DNA of 64,000 nt from Zygnema cylindricum (lineage: Eukaryota; Streptophyta; Zygnematophyceae; Zygnematales; Zygnemataceae), in NCBI GenBank assembly GCA_037447655.1, contig JBBHKE010002493.1, positions 109,341 to 173,340 on the forward strand, given 5' to 3'. A program made the translations under genes and the position numbers. This document shows, piece after piece, positions 32,978 to 42,378 of the stretch (its first letter is position 1; each line of letters begins with the position of its first letter). The notes beneath the pieces were generated by a model. That model made no database searches, was not told the origin of the DNA, and saw only the letters and a program-made list of their open reading frames with translations.

Positions 32978-34018
32978 AAGTCCTCAGAGTGGACAGCTTC
33001 CAAGAAGCCTCTAGAATAACCTTGACCGTTTTGTGTTTCTGCAAGAAATACTATCTTCCTAGTAAACAAAAACTTTGACCACCTCTACCCCTTTGAAGGG
33101 AAGACTCCCCCGAGTCGATAGCAAAAAGAATCTCTGAATTTGCTCCCCTGAGCAATAAGTTATGGAGGGTCAAAGTTGACCTTTTGTATAGAAGCTCTCT
33201 GGGAGAGAGGGTCCTATCTACCAATTTTTCATAAGTCCTATCTCTCTCAAAAACTTTATCTATTGATGTACGGACCAATCATATTAATCCTACGTATACA
33301 AAAGTACAAGTGCTGGTGTACTTTCTGTACGAATACTGTACGACATGTCCGAAATGTCGACACGTGGTATATCCGGATTCGCCCCTTTAATCCCCGGAGA
33401 TGCCGCAATCCAATGTCTTTCTACCACGTGTCATCCGATGTGGCGATGCCCACAAACCGCCGAAATCCTCTTTTGCGATTTCGGCATTCATTCCGGCCGT
33501 CTGATTAAATGCATATTTAATCGTAGCCGTAATAAATACCTGCGTGGTATTCATTTCGCTATCGAAACAAATGCGCGGTACTTGTTCCTTGTCCGAACCT
33601 TTAATCCGTACTTTTACATAAACAGGATCTATGTATCCCGTACGCATTTCTAGTTAAATGATTTATCTAACGTAATTATATATAAATAATTATCAAACCC
33701 TGTACTATGTATCGTTGGATTTAGACTTAACGGTTAGGACTACCGGCTACCGACTATCTACCATTCCGTAGGTACTAGGATCAAATCCTGGTTTTGACTT
33801 TAATCCTTTTAGTAAATAAACTGGTAAATAAACTAATCTATTTCCCGTAAATCTTTGGATAGCCTAGGCATCCATGGCTCTAGCTTCCACTCCATCTTCT
33901 AGTGACTGCGATAAGTATGGGAGTTGGAGAGAGAAGTTAGAGATTGACTGCCTCGGCTTCTTTCTGTATTTTAATTTAGATGTAGATAATACTTAAAAAG
34001 GAACCATTAATTTCTACA
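32958..34018 (-). repeat. 5' LTR of copia-F
   Basis: 1061 bp, tip TTTCTACA at 34018 followed by TSD AACTT. Contains CGACACGTGG and GCCACGTGTC-type ACGT motifs and the GTAC hairpin. Confidence 0.93.
33722..33796 (+). ncRNA. antisense tRNA-like module in the F 5' LTR
   Basis: TAACGGTTAGGAC at 33728-33740, B-box-like GGATCAAATCC at 33778-33788, T4 at 33792-33795. Confidence 0.5.
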
Positions 34019-34198
34019 AACTTCATCCGCGATTGCGCGCGACGGTCGTTTGAAGTTAGGGGACCTATTAGCCCTTCGCAAATACTTATGTCTGCTTTTT
34101 ATCGCCAACGTTTCTCTGTTGCCCGTCAACATTCTCAAGCATTGGCCCTTGTTCTAAATGCTTGGTGGTGACGAATGGTCGTAGGCTATGAGATTTAC
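34019..34198 (+). pseudogene. LINE-like ORF, second piece
   Basis: After TSD AACTT, frame 2 reads FIRDCARRSFEVRGP, then SQILMSAFYRQRFSVARQHSQ and ALALVLNA. This fits directly after the first piece, which ends SLLDNF at 27560. A stop follows near 34168. The piece ends at TSD TTTAC of the solo LTR. Confidence 0.6.
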
Positions 34199-35216
34199 TG
34201 CTGAAATTATAAAATATATAAGGTATTTTCTAGGTCTTAATACATTAGATTTAGCAGGAAAAGTAAAGCGCAAGCAGCCTGCCCCCACCTCTTCCCTCTA
34301 TCCCCCATACTTGTTGTAGTCACTGAAGGATAGAGAGGGTAGTGGAGCCATGGGTGCCTCAGCTCTATAGACAGGACTTAAAAGTGACCTAAGTCACTCT
34401 CAACAAAAGGTTGAGTCCGGCAGGACTCGAGCCTCCGACAGGTAGAGCGTGGCGTAGCTGTCAGCTCTAACTGGTTTGTCGTAGAAGTTCGTTACGAACA
34501 TAGGGTACAATATTTATTTAAACATTGAGTTGAACTTTAATCCGATTAACGTAACTATGAAATAGGAAACATAGAACACATCAGATTCAGTGCATACAAT
34601 CCGCCGCACAAAACAAATGTATCGGACATTTATTTCGACGGCGTAAATTAAATGTTTGTCTATATCCGACGGCGCTAATCGTCGTGGAGGTCTTGGAATG
34701 ATCATTTTGGCGGTTTTCGGACGTGGCGTGACGTGGCGTGACCTAGCGATATGTGGCAGGATTGAACTGAGCAGCGGGGATCCCGAAAGACATAAGGACG
34801 ATTTGGACGGCGACATGCGTCCACTCCATGGCTTTGTCGTATAGAGGCCGTACAGAAAGTACATCGGCCACTGTACTTTTTCGTACTTTACAGTCTCCTG
34901 ATTAGAGCGTACTTCAGTAGATAAGGATTGTAAGAGAGGGTTTGGGACTTAGGAGATTTTGGTAGATAGCACCTCTCTCTTTCAAAGAGCTTGTATAAAC
35001 TTTGCATTTTTTGCCGACTCATAACTTATCGGCTGGTTGGTTATTTTCAGTGATTCTTTTTGCTACGCACTCAGGGGAGTCCAAGATGCACAAGGGTGCA
35101 GTCAAACTATTAGTTTGCCTTCCCAGACAGCAGTGGTTGTGGCTTGAAGTGGGTTAGTTAAATACTATATAGAGGCTTCATGTATTCTGTGGTCCAATGG
35201 CGGACACAGAATTGCA
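34199..35216 (+). mobile_element. solo LTR, D/G family
   Basis: 1018 bp, TGCTGAAATTA to CACAGAATTGCA, exact TSD TTTAC at 34194-34198 and 35217-35221. No internal region. The gag start region reads CAATGGCGG, so its ATG is kept. Confidence 0.93.
34405..34485 (-). ncRNA. antisense tRNA-like module in the solo LTR
   Basis: Minus strand: D-arm-like CCAGTTAGAGC at 34464-34474, B-box GGCTCGAGTCC at 34424-34434, T4 at 34406-34409. The 18-bp palindrome copy precedes it near 34384. Confidence 0.45.
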
Positions 35217-35363
35217 TTTACCTCCTCGCCACCCGCAACATATTGATGATATTTGTTGTTACGACCTTTAATGTGGACTTTTTACAGGTTTTTTGCCAAC
35301 GACCCAGTTTGCTTTTAGAGTTTGTGTGTAGCGTTGTCTTTTGGTGTTAAAGATGTTTGGTTG
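35217..35363 (+). pseudogene. LINE-like 3' end, third piece
   Basis: Once the solo LTR is removed, one frame across the junction reads MRFTSSPPATY and ends in TGATGA near 35250, a plausible ORF terminus. The rest is T-rich untranslated sequence up to TSD GGTTG (35359-35363) of copia-D. Confidence 0.45.
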
Positions 35364-36382
35364 TGTTGAAATTCATAGATTTCTATAGTATTTTCTAGGT
35401 TTAATATGTTAGGAAAAGAAAAGGACAGACGCCCTGCCTCCACCTCCTCTCTCTAGCCCCCATACTTGTTGTAGTCACTGAAGGATAGAGAGGGTGGTTG
35501 ATCCATGGCTACCTTAGTTCAACAGGCAGTTATTTTTAGTAGGTTACTAAATATAGTATTGACGAACCCGAGTTTTTTACCCGGTACCTTCAGTTCATCA
35601 AGTTGGCCGATAGCGGTCAGCTTTATCCTACTAGACTAGGACCAATGCTAAATGCCATAGAGTGTGATAGATATATATATATATATTTAGAGTGTAAGAA
35701 ATCCATTTAACTAAAATTAGATACGACGTTCATAGATACAGTTTTAGTACGACATCATTTCAGAATAAATCCCTCGCATTTGTTCGACAGCGAAACAAAT
35801 ATATCGCAAGTAATTATAACGGCTACGATTACGTCTCATTACGAATCCGACGGCGCACGTCATCGCCAAAATCCCGGAGTGGTCACCTTGGCGTTTTGTG
35901 ACGTGGCATGACCTGGAGCCACGTGGAGAGATGACATTCGGTCATAGGAATTCCGAGGAATGTACGGACAAGTAAAAATCACACACGCGTCCACTTAATA
36001 GCCTTGTCGTACATAGGCCGTACAAAAGGTACACCGGCAGTAGTACCTTTTGGTACGCTACAGTAATTTGATTGGTCCGTACTTCAGTAGATAGAAGTTA
36101 TTAGAAGGAATCAGGACTTAGAAAATTTTGGTAGGTAGTCACCTCTCCCTTTGAGAGTTTGTACAAATTGGCATTTTCAGTGCCTCATAACTTATCGGTT
36201 GGTTGGCTGTTTTCAGTGATTCTTCTTGCTACGGACTCAGGGGAGTCTAGGCTGCACAGGGGTGCAATCAAATTGTCAGTTTGCCTTCTTGGGCAGAAGT
36301 GGTCGTGGCTTAAAGTGGGTTAGTGAAATACTATCTAGAGGCTTCCTGTATTCTGTAGTCCAATGGAGGACACAAAATTGCA
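35364..36382 (+). repeat. 5' LTR of copia-D
   Basis: 1019 bp, TGTTGAAATTCATAG to ACAAAATTGCA. It differs from the 3' LTR at more than 20 positions in the first 640 bp and at none I could see after about 36000. Confidence 0.95.
35560..35645 (-). other. decayed tRNA-like module in the D 5' LTR
   Basis: The A-box-like TAGTCTAGTAGG is kept (about 35626-35637), but the B-box is ruined: where the 3' LTR reads GGATTTGAACC this copy has AGTTTTTTACC. Confidence 0.45.
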
Positions 36383-37430
36383 GGTTATAGGACCACCCTC
36401 TAAGGTGCCCACCTTCAATGGATCTGGGTTCATCTATTGGGAAGCCATGATGATGGGAGATTTGTGTGAAAAACGATTCAGGGGTATCGTCAATGGACAA
36501 GTGAAACGTCCACCTTCGGGAACTCCACCAAGATTTGGGGGAGTCAGGTTTTCTGCAACAATGGCTGCCTCACCGGAGGAGGCACATGATGGGAACAACA
36601 ATGTGTCCAAAAAAGAGAAAGGGAAGGAGACACCCCTCACTCCTATTTCCACAGTATCGGGAGCGGCGACCGTGAAGACCGTGGAGAACGATACTCAAAT
36701 GTGGGAGGATGTAAACATGGCTGCCAAGAACTTCATTCTGAGGCACCTCACTCAAGGTTTGGCCACTCCTCATCTTCACATTTACAAGGCCGAGGAGTTG
36801 TGGGAGAGTTAGGTGGAGATTTATAGAGCTGGAAATATTCAGGAGCTCCAGTTGGGTGAGCAAATGCTATTGAGTTACACTTACAAAGAAGGAAAGATGT
36901 TAGATTACTGTAATGATCTTTCTTGTTTGTATATGGAAATGGAAAGTGCCGGGTGGACAGGTACAATAATAATGAAAGTTAACACCCTTATCATGAAATT
37001 TCCAGATGAGTCGGAAAACATAGTGTACCGAGTACAGGGAATGCCTGATAGTTCATGGAAATGGAACACAGTAGTCAGGATGATACTTGTGCAGGAAAAC
37101 ACAATGGAGATTAGGAGAGGAGGAAAGAGCATTCAAGCTCTAGCAGCAGGAGGGGACCGATGGGGGAAGGACCCGAAGAAACCTTATGGAGGGGAAATAG
37201 ATCATTCTCGGGGACAGAAGCCCCCAAAGGGTCTTTGTCATTATTGCAAAATGCCGGGACACTTTATTGCAGATTGTGTCAAGCTACCAGAGCTGAGGCT
37301 CCAAAGAGAACCGTGGAGGAGGTTCTTCGGAGGGAAGAAAAAGGCACTTGTGGTTACAAAATTGTCAGGAGAAACGGAGGATGAGTCCTCTGAGGAGGAT
37401 GGGGAGCTTCTTCTTGACGAGAGTCTAGAG
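36363..37430 (+). pseudogene. copia-D gag
   Basis: ATG at 36363, 20 nt inside the LTR; reads MEDTKLQVIGPPSKVPTFNG through the PBS. Blocks: NFILRHLTQGLATPHLHIYK, TAG at 36810-36812, QELQLGEQMLLSYTYKEGKM, MKFPDESENIVYRVQGM, RRGGKSIQAL, zinc knuckle CHYCKMPGHFIADC at about 37238-37280. About 350 codons in all. Only one stop, so this is the most readable complete gag of the D type. Confidence 0.88.
36383..36395 (+). other. primer-binding site of copia-D
   Basis: GGTTATAGGACCA right after LTR end TTGCA. Two mismatches to GGTTATGGGCCCA. Confidence 0.7.
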
Positions 37431-38720
37431 GAGAAGGAGATCCCTCAGAGGCAGAAGTGTGCCCTTGGAGCAATTCGGGAAGCTCCACAGGAAGGATGGA
37501 TTATCGACTCAGGTGCATCCATGCATATGTGTCGTGATAAAGAACTCTTCACTTAGCTAAGAAAGATTCCTACTGTAGAGATAGAGTATTGGGATGGGAG
37601 AGTGGTTACTAGAGATCTAGTGGGATCAGTAGATCTGAAAGTCTTAGTGGAGGGTAAGAATTCTATACTAACATTCTCAGATGTACTTTACATTCCTCAG
37701 CTGAGTAAAAATCTTGTCTCTACGTTTGTGTTAGATGACAAAGAGTTTGATACCTTCACGAGAAAGGGAGTGTTTACAGCTAAGTATGGGAATGAAGTTT
37801 ACTTCAGAGCAGATAAGGGTAGCCAAGGAATGTTTAGGCTTAACCAGAGTAATGAAAAGAAGAATGCTTACTATGTTGTTTTTCCTAAGGTGATGATTTG
37901 GCATAAGCGGTTGGGGCATGTGAATTTTGATAGGTTGAGGGAAATGAAAAAGCTTGGGGTAGTAGATGGCATTCAGTTTGAGGATAATGAAATGATGGAT
38001 GATTGTAGTGGTTGTGCTCAAGGTAAGGCTCACAGACTTCCCTTTCCCAAAGCAGCCACATATAGAGGTGAAAAAGTGTTAGATTTGGTCCACACAGATA
38101 TTTCGGGACCCGCAAAAATACCTTCGGTTGGAGGAAAGAGGTTTATGATGACAATAACTGATGACTGGTCTAGATACTTTAGAGTCTACTTTTTGTAAAC
38201 AAAGTCTGAAGCATCAACTTATTTCAAAGAATATAAAGCTTGGAGTGAGAAGTTGCATGAAACCCCCATTAAGAGGATAAGGAGTGATAATGGGGGGGAA
38301 TATACCTCTAACCAGTTTGAGGAATATGTGAGAGATGAGGGAGTGTAGCACCAGAAAACTGTACCATATAACCCAGAACAAAATGGGGTAGCTGAGAGGT
38401 TGAAACGAACACTAGGGGATAGTGTATGCAGTATGTTGGTAGACAAGAAAATACGAAAGAAATTTTGGGCAGAAGAAATGAACTGTGCCAACTACATTAA
38501 GAATAGAGTCCTCACCTCAGCTGTAAAAAGAGTGACACCTTATGAAAGATGGGTTGGAAGGAAACCAGATATCTCACACATTAAATTATTTGGTAGCCAA
38601 GTTTACAGTCTTGACACGGATAGGAAAAACTGGAAACTAGATGCTAAGGGAAAACTTGGATACTTTGTGGGATATGATGAGGATGTTAAGGGATATAGAG
38701 TCTATGACTTAGCAAAGAAA
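37431..38720 (+). pseudogene. copia-D protease and integrase
   Basis: Protease site WIIDSGASMHMC (about 37497-37532) is intact. TAG at 37554-37556. Integrase finger WHKRLGHVNFDRL and DCSGCAQGKAHRLPF, LVHTDISGPAKIP, TAA at 38196-38198, RSDNGGEYTSNQFEEY, TAG near 38346, PEQNGVAERLKRT, then WAEEMNCANYIKNRVLTSA. All three acidic residues of the catalytic triad are readable. Confidence 0.88.
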
Positions 38721-40712
38721 GATATCATTCTAGTCAAACACTTAGTTGTCATGGATGAAGGGAAGTCATTTGACCTCTTCAAATATACAAAGAAGATAAT
38801 GATCAGATTTGAGTCCGAAAGTGATGAGAAGTCGATCGTTCCTGAAAGGGACATGAGTGAAACCGTGGTTATAGATTCAGGGGAGATCGAAGATAAAGGA
38901 GAATCACCTGAAACCTCACATACTCGTATGGACTTCGAGGAGATAGAAGAAGCGAGACAAGAACCGTTTTCCATGGACAGGGGAGCCGATGAGACAGTGA
39001 GAAGAAATCCAAGACTTCCATCCATTCCAGCTTCGGAGTTTGAGGGAGGAAGGAGGAGCAGCAAAAGGATACTGGAAAAACAAGCTGCCCATAAGGTAAC
39101 TAAGCTATCTCACCCAGATGAGCCTCAGTCTTACTTAGAGGCAGTGAATAGTCCACAGAAAGAAAGATGGATTAGAGCCATAAATGATGGGATGGCTTCT
39201 ATCGTGGAAGCAAATACTTGGGAACTAGCGGATTGCCGTCCAGACGTAAAACCTATTGGATGTTAGTGGGTATCTAAACTAAAACTGAACCCAGATAATA
39301 CAATTGAGAGGTATAAGGCTCGATTGGTAGTGAAGGGGCTTCACCCAAAAAGAGTGGATTGACTATGAGGAGACCTTTGCTCCAGTTGTTCGGTTCCCAT
39401 CGGTAAGGTTTCTCCTCAGTCTAACCGCAGCGGAAGACATGGAAATACACCAGATGGACATTAAGACTGCTTTTCTTAATGGTGAGTTAGAGGAAGAAAT
39501 TTTTATGAGGCAACCCGAGGGGTTTGTGGAAGAAGGAGAAGAGAGCAAAGTCTGCAGACTCATAAAGTCCTTATATGGACTGAAACAGGCTCCCCGACAA
39601 TGGAATAAGAAACTAGATGAGTTTCTCACAAATCTGGGATACATCCGGATCAGCTCTGACCATTCTATCTATATGTTTGAAGATGAGAATGGTGTCATTT
39701 TTATTGCAATTTATCTGGATGATCTGGTTGTGTTAAGTAAGTCTTTGGAGAATATCAATAGGCTAAAGAAAGATTTAGGTGCAAATTTGATATGAAAGAT
39801 TTAGGAGAGGCAAAATATATTTTGGGGATCCAAATGGAGAGAGATAGGGGGAAGAAGATTATCAGACTTACTCAGAAAGAAGCAATAGGTAATATGCTTG
39901 AGAAATTCCAGATGGAAAATGCTAACAGTTGTACCACTCCCATGGACTTGAAAAAAGTAAGTGATGCGGGTGTAAAAGGAGGAGTGATGATCTTAGATGA
40001 TCAGATGAGTCTAGAGGAGAGAGAGTTTATGAAGTCTATCCCTTATAGACAGGTCGTAGGAAGTTTAATTTATTTTATGAACTGTACCAGGCCGGACATA
40101 GCGGCAGCAGTTGGATTACTCAGTAGGAGTCTTAATGATCCTAGGAAGAGAGAATAGGAGGCAGCTAAGAGAGTCATGAGATATCTGGTTGGAACCAGAG
40201 AATTATGGTTGCATTTGGGAGGGGAGCACACTGATATCACCACTTGGAGTGATGCCAGTTATGGGGATGCACCTATGAGAAGATGCACTTCTTGATATGT
40301 TTTGTATGTGGGGGAAGGAGCTTGTTGTTAGAGCAGTAAGCAACAAAAGGAGGTTGCTCAGTCTACTATGGAGGTTGAGTATATGGCGTCTTGTTCTGCT
40401 GTAAAAGAACTAATGTGGGTGAAGTCATTGTTGCAAGAACTGGGATATATGAAGGAAGGAGTGCATGAAATCTTTTGCGATAATCAACCTGCAATTGCAA
40501 TTGCAGCCAATCCAAAACACCATTTCAAAGCAAAACATATGGACATAAGATTAAGCTTCATAAGAGAAAAAGTTGAAAATAAAATTTTAAATCTTGTGTA
40601 TAGACCTGATGAAGAAATGGTGGCTGACATGATGACCAAACCTGTGCCCTCTCCTAAATTAAAATATTGTCGGGAGAAATGCGGATTGAAAGAAAAATTA
40701 AATTTAGACTAG
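38721..40712 (+). pseudogene. copia-D RT and RNase H
   Basis: Linker (DIILVKHLVVMDEGKSFDLF to EFEGGRRSSKR), RT with a TAG at 39264-39266, a one-base insertion near 39340, EIHQMDIKTAFLNGELEEE, YGLKQAPRQWNKKLDEF and AIYLDDLVVLSKS (YLDD instead of YVDD), a frameshift near 39790, then RNase H with a TAG near 40155, WSDASYGDAPMRRCTS, a TGA near 40294, a TAG near 40330 and CDNQPAIAIAANPKHHFKAK. It ends MTKPVPSPKLKYCREKCGLKEK beside the purine tract. Confidence 0.9.
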
Positions 40713-40725
40713 AAAATAAGGGGAG
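40711..40725 (+). other. polypurine tract of copia-D
   Basis: AGAAAATAAGGGGAG immediately before the 3' LTR at 40726; the plus-strand primer in reverse transcription of LTR elements. Confidence 0.88.
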
Positions 40726-41740
40726 TGTTGAAATTCATAGATTTTTATAGTATTTTCTAGGTTTTATATGTTAGGAAAAGAAAAGGACAGACAGCCTGCC
40801 TCCACCTCCTCTCTCTAGCCCCCATACTTGTTGTAGTCACTAAAGGATAGAGAGGGTGGTTGATCCATGGCTGCCTTAGTTCAACAGGCAGTTATTTTTA
40901 GTAGGTTACTAAAAATAGTACTGACGGACCCGGGATTTGAACCCGGTACCTTCAGTTCGTCAAGTTGGCGGATAGCGGTCAGCTTTATCCTACTAGACTA
41001 GGACCAATGCTAAATGCCATAGAGAGTGATAGATATATATATATTTAGAGTGTAAGAAATCCATTTAACTAAAACTAGATACGGCGTGCATAGATACAGT
41101 TTTAGTACGACATCATTTCAGAATGAATACCTCGCATTTGTTCGACAGCGAAACAAATATCTCGCAAGTAATTATAACGGCTACGATTACGTCTCATCAC
41201 GAATCCGACGGCGCACGTCATCGCCGAAATCCCGGAGTGGTCACCTTGGCGTTTTGTGACGTGGCATGACCTGGAGCCAGGTGGAGAGATGACATTCGGT
41301 CATAGGAATTCCGAGGAATGTACGGACAAGTAAAAAGCAGACACGCATCCACTTAATAGCCTTGTCGTACATAGGCCGTACAAAAGGTACACCGGCAGTA
41401 GTACCTTTTGGTACGCTACAGTAATTTGATTGGTCCGTACTTCAGTAGATAGAAGTTATTAGAAGGAATCAGGACTTAGAAAATTTTGGTAGGTAGTCAC
41501 CTCTCCCTTTGAGAGTTTGTACAAATTGGCATTTTCAGTGCCTCATAACTTATCGGTTGGTTGGCTGTTTTCAGTGATTCTTCTTGCTACGGACTCAGGG
41601 GAGTCTAGGCTGCACAGGGGTGCAATCAAATTGTCAGTTTGCCTTCTTGGGCAGAAGTGGTCGTGGCTTAAAGTGGGTTAGTGAAATACTATCTAGAGGC
41701 TTCCTGTATTCTGTAGTCCAATGGAGGACACAAAATTGCA
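40726..41740 (+). repeat. 3' LTR of copia-D
   Basis: 1015 bp, followed by TSD GGTTG. It holds a GTAC hairpin: GTACAAAAGGTAC at 41378-41390 and GTACCTTTTGGTAC at 41401-41414. Confidence 0.95.
40911..41007 (-). ncRNA. antisense tRNA-like Pol III-type module in the D 3' LTR (well preserved)
   Basis: Minus strand: A-box TAGTCTAGTAGG (complement of 40989-41000) fits TRGYNNAGTNGG exactly. T-arm CCGGGTTCAAATCCCGG has a 5-bp stem and a 7-nt loop; B-box GGTTCAAATCC at 40933-40943. T5 at 40911-40915 lies within the near-palindrome TTACTAAAAATAGTA. The 5' flank does not pair with the sequence after the T-arm as an acceptor stem, so it is tRNA-like rather than a tRNA gene. Confidence 0.55.
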
Positions 41741-42378
41741 GGTTGTAGTATTTGTTTTAGTTTTTTTTTATTTAGTGGTTTTTTGTTTAGTGTTGCTTAG
41801 CTACTGTAGTTTTTGTTCTTTTAAGTTTTTACAAGTGTAGCCTTTAATGGTGGTAAACTTTTTTATATTTCCAATCACTTTTTGTACTTAAATGGTTTAA
41901 CCATCGCGATTTTGATGATAAAATCTTCTTCTTCTATTTTAATTTCAATGACTCAAAGCCGGCAAAACATTAATGTATCTACACATTCCCGTGGTGTAAG
42001 TGTTGTAGCACGCATTCACATATCGACGTTTGAATATGTGAGAGCAAGTTTGCGCTTTTTTGCTAAGTCTTTATTACCACTTAATAAAATCGGAGGGTTG
42101 TATGCTCGTGTGAACGCTAGTCACTTTCCATGTCGACGCTCTTATCAGATATTCTTTGTGTACTTTATACGAAACAATACACCGCCAATCTCTATTAGTA
42201 TCAAAGAATAAATAGCGTAGAAGACAAATTAGAGTTATTAACGCTAATTGGGAATTTCAAAATTTTAAGGTAAATCATCTACTCTAATTACAAATTAGGG
42301 CTCAATTTTAAATATTATGGATAATCCTTTTTGAAAAAAAAATAGGCGGCACCGAATTAGAGTTATTGACGCTAATAG
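41741..42378 (+). other. AT-rich non-coding stretch, LINE 3' tail then unknown
   Basis: Starts with the second GGTTG and continues the LINE 3' flank (T-rich; CCTTTAATGGTGGTAAAC echoes CCTTTAATGTGGAC before copia-D). From about 41890 I recognise nothing. A 24-bp near repeat (AATTAGAGTTATTAACGCTAAT) occurs near 42224 and again near 42355. A 109-codon open frame at 41882-42211 has no features I recognise and is probably chance. Confidence 0.5.

Larger units (their letters stand above)
27561..34018 (-). mobile_element. copia-F, full-length copia element
   Basis: 6458 bp with exact TSD AACTT (27556-27560 and 34019-34023). 3' LTR 27561-28614, purine tract 28615-28629, internal region with gag, protease, integrase, RT and RNase H in order, PBS 32945-32957, 5' LTR 32958-34018. 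Same family as A and Z. It is inserted in the LINE-like fragment. Among the least rearranged elements, but with several stops. Confidence 0.93.
35364..41740 (+). mobile_element. copia-D, full-length copia element
   Basis: 6377 bp with exact TSD GGTTG (35359-35363 and 41741-41745). LTRs 35364-36382 and 40726-41740, PBS 36383-36395, purine tract 40711-40725, complete gag-protease-integrase-RT-RNase H order without large deletions. At least eight in-frame stops and two frameshifts. The last 380 bp of its LTRs look identical, suggesting it is among the youngest here, or that gene conversion has occurred. Confidence 0.95.

Noticed and set aside
36363-40712. Reassigned stop codons or nuclear RNA editing rescuing gag-pol
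   Set aside because: Stops differ between copies, occur together with frameshifts and deletions, and sister copies have ordinary sense codons at the same places.
40911-41007. True host tRNA gene
   Set aside because: A- and B-boxes and a T-arm are present, but the acceptor stem does not pair and the same block sits in every LTR, so it is part of the element.
34199-41740. LTRs 34199-35216 and 35364-36382 as a direct pair of one element
   Set aside because: Each has its own exact TSD (TTTAC and GGTTG), so they are separate insertions.
41882-42211. 109-codon open frame in AT-rich DNA
   Set aside because: No recognisable domain, skewed composition and no support from context; probably chance.
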